Position numbers and translations under genes: made by a program
In this document: positions 59,144 to 64,000 of the stretch, in pieces
Position numbering within the stretch: position 1 is the stretch's first letter
Layout of the letters: each line of letters opens with the position of its first letter
Notes under the pieces: generated by a model
Database searches by the model: none
Seen by the model: only the letters and a program-made list of their open reading frames with translations
What the model was told of the DNA's origin: nothing
Assembly (NCBI GenBank): GCA_019163375.1
Contig: JAFLKK010000007.1
Span: 283,813 to 347,812 of the forward strand
From: Paludibacter sp.
Lineage (GTDB): Bacteria > Bacteroidota > Bacteroidia > Bacteroidales > Paludibacteraceae
Reading direction: 5' to 3'
DNA: 64,000 nt

Positions 59144-61963
59144 TTAAAACAAAGTCATTTGTCCTGTAATATCATCAATAATCTGTTGTTGATCAATAAT
59201 ATCATCGGGCAGTACCGAGTCATTCTTAGTTGTTTTGGTTGTTTTCTCAGCTTTTGTTTTTGGCACTTCGGTTACGCTTTCGTCAGCAGTAGCTTCTGTA
59301 TCTTCGTTTGCTTCTTCGGTATCTATTTCTTCGCCGTTGCCACCACCATCATTCCCATCGGGTTGTTCTTCCTTCACAGGCGCGAAGCGCAGAGGCTCCA
59401 GTTCATTGATGGTTTCTACTTCGAAAGTAGTAAGTCGCTTTCCTTTTGCTTTGTAACTTTTTATACCAATAAATTCTTCGGCATCAATCACCAACGCTTC
59501 GCGGAAAGCATCGTTGCCGCCAAATATTACTTCAAAACGAGGGAAGTCCACATCGGTCATCAGCATTAAGCGTGACTCGGCATTTTCGCCAAGGAAGTTT
59601 TGTGGCTTAACCGATGCCTCCAGTTGGAAGCGTTTCAAATAATAGAATTTTTGCTCTGCATCCCACAGTGCCACTGTCCATGCTTTGTGTGGGTCGAACT
59701 TCTCAATCGCCAAAATATCTTTGTCGTAGTGGTTGTTTAGATCGAAGTTGCTGGTGTAAAAATTTCCTTTGCTCGATACTACCAGGATAAGATCGTCGCT
59801 TTGGAACTCGCCCAAATAGTCGCCACGTTTATCGTAGTTGAGACGCAGCACATCGCGGTCGAACCAAACCTGGCGCCCACCGAGCGTGGATCCCCCTTTT
59901 GTTTTCAATGCAATTTTTTGAACCTCATTTTTAGTGAGCACATTACCCATCGATTGTCGCCCTTTAATGGCAATATCACTGAAGTCTTTTTCAAAAGCCA
60001 GTTTGAATAACCGTGGCTTCGGTTTTAGGATGATGCGAATAACTTCGGCCTCGGCATTGGGGTTAGACGTGAAATAAATCACTTTCGAACCAGCTGTACC
60101 TTGCGTGATATCATATTCTTTATCGCGCGTTATACCATTTACGGCAAATCGTTTAATGTAATGCGGACCAACTTTCCCATCACGATACACGGCGTTATAC
60201 ACGGTTCGCTTGTCATTTTTCTTGAAAACGGCTAGATGCAGGATATTTTTACCCACAAAGATTTTGTCAGCAACCTTTACTATTTTGTATTTTCCGTCTT
60301 TGAAGAAAATAATAATATCATCGATATCCGAACAGTTAGACACAAACTCGTCCTTGCGGAGCGAAGTGCCAATAAATCCTTCGTCGTAGTTGACGTATAA
60401 TTTTTCGTTTGCCTCCACTACTTTCGAAGCCACAATGGTCTCGAAGTTGCGAATCTCGGTCATACGAGGGTGATCCTTTCCGTATTTTGTTTTCAACCCT
60501 TCGTACCAGGCAATAGTGTAGGCAACGATGTGTGTTAAGTTGTAATCAATTTCGTCAATCTTTTTCTGAATTGCCAACAAAGTATCCGTTGCCTTGTCCG
60601 AGTCGAACTTGGTGATACGCATCATCTTTATCTCTAGCAATTTCAGGAAATCTTCGCGTACAATCTCACGAATAAAATCTTTTTTGAACGGCTCTAATCG
60701 TTTGTCGATATGTGCAATAACCTCATCTTGCGAGGTGCTGTCTTCGAAACCTTTATCCTTGTAGATGCGGTTTTCGATAAATATCTTTTCGAGCGAAGTG
60801 AAGAAGAGTTGTTCTTGCAACTCTGCTTTCTGAATCTCCAATTCGAGTTTTAGCAACTCCATGGTATGCTGACAACTAATGCGCAACATCTCACTTACGC
60901 CACAGAACCGTGGTTTGTTATCATGAATAACGCAACAGTTTGGTGAAATGCTGAGTTCACAATCGGTAAAAGCATAGAGCGCATCGATGGTTTTGTCGGA
61001 CGACGAGCCGGGTAGTAGATGTACCAATATTTCGACATTAGCCGAGGTATTATCATCCACTTTGCGGATTTTAATTTTTCCTTTATCGCTGGCTTTGATG
61101 ATTGATTCTATCAATTTGGATGTGTTAGAACCAAAAGGAATTTCGCTAATAACCAGGGTTTTATTATCCACCTTACCTATCTTAGCCCGGATTTTTACCG
61201 CACCACCACGCTCCCCATCATTATAACGACTTACATCGATAGATCCTCCGGTTTGAAAATCGGGGAAAAGGATAAATTCCTCGTCGCGCAAATGAGCAAT
61301 ACAGGCGTCGAGTAGTTCGTTGAAATTATGAGGTAAAATTTTTGAATTTAAACCAACGGCAATACCTTCTACTCCTTGTGCCAATAACAGCGGGAATTTT
61401 ACCGGTAAAGCGATAGGTTCTTTGTTTCTGCCATCATAAGAGGCTTTCCATTCTGTCGTTTTAGGATTGAAAACCGTTTCGAGCGCAAATTTTGAAAGGC
61501 GCGCCTCGATGTAACGTGGAGCAGCTGCACCATCACCGGTAAGTATGTTTCCCCAGTTTCCCTGGCAGTCAATAAGCAAGTCTTTTTGTCCCAGTTGCAC
61601 CAGCGCATCGCCAATGGAAGCATCACCGTGTGGGTGAAACTGCATGGTATGCCCAACGATGTTTGCCACTTTGTTGTAGCGACCATCATCCAATCGTTTC
61701 ATTGAATGAAGAATACGACGCTGAACGGGTTTCAGGCCATCGTAAATATCCGGTACGGCACGTTCCAGAATTACGTACGAAGCGTAGTCCAAAAACCAGT
61801 TTTGGTACATGCCCGAGAGATGATGTTTTACAGCATCATCTTTTATTTTAGGAACTTTGTAATTTGAATGTTCGGTCGATTCAGCATCGGCAATTATTTC
61901 GTCGGCTGAATCTGTCAATTCATTTTCTAGGTTTTCGTCGTCAATTATTTCGTCGGTGCTCAT
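59144..61963 (-). CDS. parC: DNA topoisomerase IV subunit A (ParC-type)
   Basis: This is the cleaving subunit of a type IIA topoisomerase. The 939-residue product has an acidic N-terminal extension of about 45 residues, then LERAVPDIYDGLKPVQRRIL, the quinolone-region stretch VGHTMQFHPHGDASIGDALV and the catalytic Tyr151 in GDGAAAPRYIEARL. A long coiled tower follows, then a beta-pinwheel C-domain and an acidic Lys/Asp/Glu tail. The pinwheel lacks a clear GyrA box (Q-R-R-G-x-x-G), and the sequence matches the separate Bacteroidota ParC lineage rather than GyrA. parE is not in the window. A -7 element TATTTTTG lies at 62101-62094. Confidence 0.9.
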   Translation of the reverse strand: MSTDEIIDDENLENELTDSADEIIADAESTEHSNYKVPKIKDDAVKHHLSGMYQNWFLDYASYVILERAVPDIYDGLKPVQRRILHSMKRLDDGRYNKVANIVGHTMQFHPHGDASIGDALVQLGQKDLLIDCQGNWGNILTGDGAAAPRYIEARLSKFALETVFNPKTTEWKASYDGRNKEPIALPVKFPLLLAQGVEGIAVGLNSKILPHNFNELLDACIAHLRDEEFILFPDFQTGGSIDVSRYNDGERGGAVKIRAKIGKVDNKTLVISEIPFGSNTSKLIESIIKASDKGKIKIRKVDDNTSANVEILVHLLPGSSSDKTIDALYAFTDCELSISPNCCVIHDNKPRFCGVSEMLRISCQHTMELLKLELEIQKAELQEQLFFTSLEKIFIENRIYKDKGFEDSTSQDEVIAHIDKRLEPFKKDFIREIVREDFLKLLEIKMMRITKFDSDKATDTLLAIQKKIDEIDYNLTHIVAYTIAWYEGLKTKYGKDHPRMTEIRNFETIVASKVVEANEKLYVNYDEGFIGTSLRKDEFVSNCSDIDDIIIFFKDGKYKIVKVADKIFVGKNILHLAVFKKNDKRTVYNAVYRDGKVGPHYIKRFAVNGITRDKEYDITQGTAGSKVIYFTSNPNAEAEVIRIILKPKPRLFKLAFEKDFSDIAIKGRQSMGNVLTKNEVQKIALKTKGGSTLGGRQVWFDRDVLRLNYDKRGDYLGEFQSDDLILVVSSKGNFYTSNFDLNNHYDKDILAIEKFDPHKAWTVALWDAEQKFYYLKRFQLEASVKPQNFLGENAESRLMLMTDVDFPRFEVIFGGNDAFREALVIDAEEFIGIKSYKAKGKRLTTFEVETINELEPLRFAPVKEEQPDGNDGGGNGEEIDTEEANEDTEATADESVTEVPKTKAEKTTKTTKNDSVLPDDIIDQQQIIDDITGQMTLF

Positions 61964-62200
61964 TGATTTTTTAGTTACAAGTTACGAGTTACAAGTTAGG
62001 AGGCTTGGGTGTGAGTTGTTGCGTAAAGCGATTTTGTTCTAAAAATCTATGCATTAACTCCCCGCGACTATACTATTTTTCGGATTCAATCGACAAAAAT
62101 ACAAAAAAAATAGTAACTTTGCACCTCTTTTTGGACTACAATTTCATACTAAATTGATATAAAATTATTTTTCCTTTGCAAGTAGATATTCGTAACTCGT
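61964..62200. other. Divergent promoter region between parC and rhuM
   Basis: This gap holds no gene. AGTTAC-type short repeats (61973-61999) recur inverted at 62192-62204 (GTAACTCGTAACT), bracketing two divergent -7 elements: TATTTTTG for parC on the minus strand (62101-62094) and TAACTTTG on the plus strand (62114-62121). The latter is followed by GCACC, as in other promoters here. Confidence 0.55.
62114..62121 (+). promoter_or_regulatory. Candidate -7 element, probably the ancestral glyS promoter
   Basis: TAACTTTG with the following GCACC. It now lies upstream of rhuM, while a decayed copy of the glyS start (62212) follows it by 90 bases, suggesting it once served glyS directly. Confidence 0.5.
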
Positions 62201-62251
62201 AACTAAATAGTATGGCTTTGCGAGATGATGTTTTTTGTTGAACAATTGATT
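62201..62251 (+). repeat. Decayed copy of the glyS start region (left copy)
   Basis: AACTAAATAG-T-ATGGCTT, then GATGTTTTT and AATTGATT, match the glyS initiation region at 63284-63331 with few differences. Read in frame from 62212 it gives MALRDDVFC and a stop, against MASQEDVFKK in glyS. It lies 15 bases before the rhuM start. Confidence 0.7.
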
Positions 62252-62265
62252 ATTTTTTATTCAAA

Positions 62266-63276
62266 ATGCAGAAAAGCGAAATACTGATATATCAAAATAA
62301 CGATGGTAATATCAAGATTGATGTCCGACTTGACGAAGATACAGTTTGGTTGACGCAAGACCAAATGTCTTCACTTTTTGGTAAAGGTAGATCCACAATT
62401 TCGGAACATATTCAAAATATATTTAGCGAAGGCGAATTGAATGAAAATGTGGGATGTCGGAATTTCCGACAAACCACTCAACATGGCGCTATTGAAGGGA
62501 AAACACAAGAAAGAGACGTAAAGCATTATAATCTTGATGTCGTTATTTCGGTTGGGTACAGAGTCAAATCGCAGCAAGGTACTCAATTCCGAATTTGGGC
62601 AACGCAGCGATTGAGAGAATATATTGTGAAGGGTTTTGCGCTCAACGATGACCGTTTTAAATCGGGTACTTCGATGAATTATTTCAGCGAGCTACAAGAA
62701 CGGATACGGGAAATTCGGATTTCAGAGCGCTTCTTTTATCAAAAAATAAAAGATATTTATACCACAAGTATCGATTATAATCCGAAAGACGAAAGAACAA
62801 TAGAGTTTTTTAAAATTGTACAAAACAAATTGCTTTGGGCTATCAGCAGTCAGACAGCTGCTGAGTTGATTTATCGTAGAGTTGATGCATCGTTACCGTT
62901 ATTGGGAATGCTTTCTTATGATAAAAATAAACCTCAATCAATTAGGAAATCGGATATAAGTATTGCAAAAAACTATTTAAACGAGAATGAAATAAAATTA
63001 CTTGGTTTATTAGTGGAGCAATACCTCGCGTTTGCCGAAACGATGGCGCAGCAACAAACGCCAATGTATATGAATGATTGGATACAACGGTTGGACACAA
63101 TTCTTCAACTTAATGGAAGAGAGTTGCTGATGCATGCAGGTAAAGTGAGTCACGATATGGCGTTGCAAAAATCAAATTTGGAATACGAGAAATATCAATC
63201 AGTTCAGAAACAAATAGAGAAAGAGCAAAGTATGGTTGAGATAGAGCAGGATATAAAGAAATTGAAAGGTAAATAA
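62266..63276 (+). CDS. rhuM: RhuM family protein
   Basis: This 336-residue protein of the RhuM (virulence protein) family was first named from Salmonella pathogenicity island 3. It opens with EILIYQNNDGNIKIDVRLDEDTVWLTQDQMSSLFGKGRSTISEHIQNIF, a helix-turn-helix-like segment. The family core follows: RDVKHYNLDVVISVGYRVKSQQGTQFRIWATQRLREYIVKGF, then FSELQERIREIRISERFFYQKIKDIY. The C-terminal third is helical with a final coiled coil. RhuM genes are scattered in bacterial accessory regions and their function is unsettled. It lies between a promoter and glyS and is flanked by the duplicated glyS start, evidence of insertion. Confidence 0.9.
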   Translation: MQKSEILIYQNNDGNIKIDVRLDEDTVWLTQDQMSSLFGKGRSTISEHIQNIFSEGELNENVGCRNFRQTTQHGAIEGKTQERDVKHYNLDVVISVGYRVKSQQGTQFRIWATQRLREYIVKGFALNDDRFKSGTSMNYFSELQERIREIRISERFFYQKIKDIYTTSIDYNPKDERTIEFFKIVQNKLLWAISSQTAAELIYRRVDASLPLLGMLSYDKNKPQSIRKSDISIAKNYLNENEIKLLGLLVEQYLAFAETMAQQQTPMYMNDWIQRLDTILQLNGRELLMHAGKVSHDMALQKSNLEYEKYQSVQKQIEKEQSMVEIEQDIKKLKGK

Positions 63277-63283
63277 TATAGAA

Positions 63284-63331
63284 AACTAGATAGATATGGC
63301 TTCACAAGAAGATGTTTTTAAAAAATTGATT
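63284..63331 (+). repeat. glyS start region (right copy of the flanking repeat)
   Basis: Partner of 62201-62251. This copy is intact and contains the working glyS start codon at 63296. The two copies bracket rhuM. Confidence 0.7.
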
Positions 63332-64000
63332 GCACATTGTAAGGAATATGGTTTTGTATTTCCTTCGAGCGAAATTTATGACGGATTAGCTGCTGTGTAC
63401 GACTATGGTCAAAATGGTGTTGAACTCAAAAACAATATCAAAAAGTATTGGTGGGACAGCATGGTGTTGCTCAATGAAAACGTGGTTGGACTTGATGCAG
63501 CCATCTTTATGCATCCTACTACCTGGAAAGCTTCCGGTCACGTGGATGCATTTAATGATCCGTTGATTGATAACAAGGACAGCAAAAAGCGTTATCGTGC
63601 CGATGTATTGATTGAAGATTTATTGGCAAAATACGATGACAAAATCAATAAAGAAGTTGAAAAAGCAGCTAAACGCTTTGGAGATAGTTTTGATGCTGCT
63701 GTTTTTCGTTCTACTAACGAACGCGTATTGGAAAATCAAGCTAAACGCGATGAGATTCACGCTCGTTTTGTAGCTGCGCTGAACGATTCCAACCTGGCTG
63801 AACTAAAAGCCATTATCGAAGATTACGAAGTGGTTTGTCCGGTAAGTGGGACCCGCAACTGGACTGATGTTCGTCAATTCAACCTGATGTTCTCCACTGA
63901 AATTGGTTCAACTGCCGATGGAGCAATGAAAATTTACCTTCGTCCCGAAACAGCTCAGGGTATTTTTGTAAACTACCTGAACGTACAAAAAACAGGTCGT
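63296..64000 (+). CDS. glyS: Glycyl-tRNA synthetase, 5' part
   Basis: The first 235 codons of glycyl-tRNA synthetase of the single-chain dimeric class II type, cut by the right edge. The N-terminal part shows AHCKEYGFVFPSSEIYDGLAAVYDYGQNGVELKNNIKKYWW, the motif 1 region, then MHPTTWKASGHVDAFNDPL, and later CPVSGTRNWTDVRQFNLMF and YLRPETAQGIFVNY, which is motif 2. The enzyme charges tRNA-Gly. It starts 19 bases after rhuM, so it is probably transcribed through rhuM. Some databases call this type glyQS. Confidence 0.95.
   Translation, partial: MASQEDVFKKLIAHCKEYGFVFPSSEIYDGLAAVYDYGQNGVELKNNIKKYWWDSMVLLNENVVGLDAAIFMHPTTWKASGHVDAFNDPLIDNKDSKKRYRADVLIEDLLAKYDDKINKEVEKAAKRFGDSFDAAVFRSTNERVLENQAKRDEIHARFVAALNDSNLAELKAIIEDYEVVCPVSGTRNWTDVRQFNLMFSTEIGSTADGAMKIYLRPETAQGIFVNYLNVQKTGR

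Noticed and set aside
1-64000. tRNA or rRNA genes
   Set aside because: Reading the gaps between genes, I saw no T-loop-like motif in a cloverleaf context and no rRNA-like sequence; a covariance search would settle it.

Overview
The window reads as a chromosomal segment from an AT-rich member of the Bacteroidota, most likely order Bacteroidales (a Paludibacter-like genome is my guess, not shown by the sequence). Three things point there. The promoters carry TAnnTTTG at -7, often with TTTG 19 bases upstream. Several families are typical of the group (DUF3108, DUF3244, DUF3857, DUF4492, DUF6242, membrane TPR regulators). Gene neighbourhoods such as tig-clpP-clpX, DUF4492-cydA-cydB and argR-GNAT-argG also fit. 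I recognised no rRNA, tRNA, CRISPR array or complete insertion sequence.

Layout. 1-6.2 kb: the 5' part of an exported protein cut by the left edge, rmuC, a small ribbon-helix-helix-like protein, yraN, a DUF3108 protein, then pyrE, an SRPBCC protein and argH. 6.4-10.2 kb: two tandem DUF3857/transglutaminase-fold proteins, the first with its catalytic residues replaced. 10.7-18.7 kb: an accessory-looking locus, all on the minus strand, with four paralogous transmembrane regulators (exported TPR sensor, one membrane helix, cytoplasmic helix-turn-helix-like end), a secreted DUF3244 protein and an HU-like DNA-binding protein. 18.9-23.3 kb: comF, dgkA, efp, then argG, a GNAT acyltransferase and argR, with a palindrome over the argR promoter. 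23.8-32.7 kb: a large outer-membrane barrel protein, pyk, aroQ with an overlapping SemiSWEET transporter gene, a LURP-one-like protein, an S9 peptidase and a Ser/Gly-rich membrane-anchored protein. 32.8-34.2 kb is a gene-poor gap with inverted repeats.

34.2-48.2 kb is mostly housekeeping on the minus strand: sppA, cytochrome bd oxidase (cydAB) with DUF4492, recQ, clpX, clpP, tig, a small barrel protein and typA. 48.4-55.2 kb is on the plus strand: rplS, mlaE-mlaF-xth, a DUF6242 lipoprotein, and a short protein followed by a BtuB-like TonB receptor, with a strong terminator-like hairpin between the last two. 55.2-62.0 kb is on the minus strand: an LTA-synthase-like phosphotransferase, class I fumarase and the topoisomerase IV A subunit. 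The right end holds a rhuM gene that sits between a promoter and glyS and is flanked by two imperfect copies of the glyS start region; glyS runs off the window.

Most of the window is core metabolism and maintenance. The strongest candidates for something undescribed are the mosaic TPR-regulator/DUF3244/HU-like locus, the rhuM insertion at the glyS 5' end, the hairpins placed between co-transcribed genes (clpP/clpX, tig/clpP, small gene/TonB receptor), and the argR palindrome.
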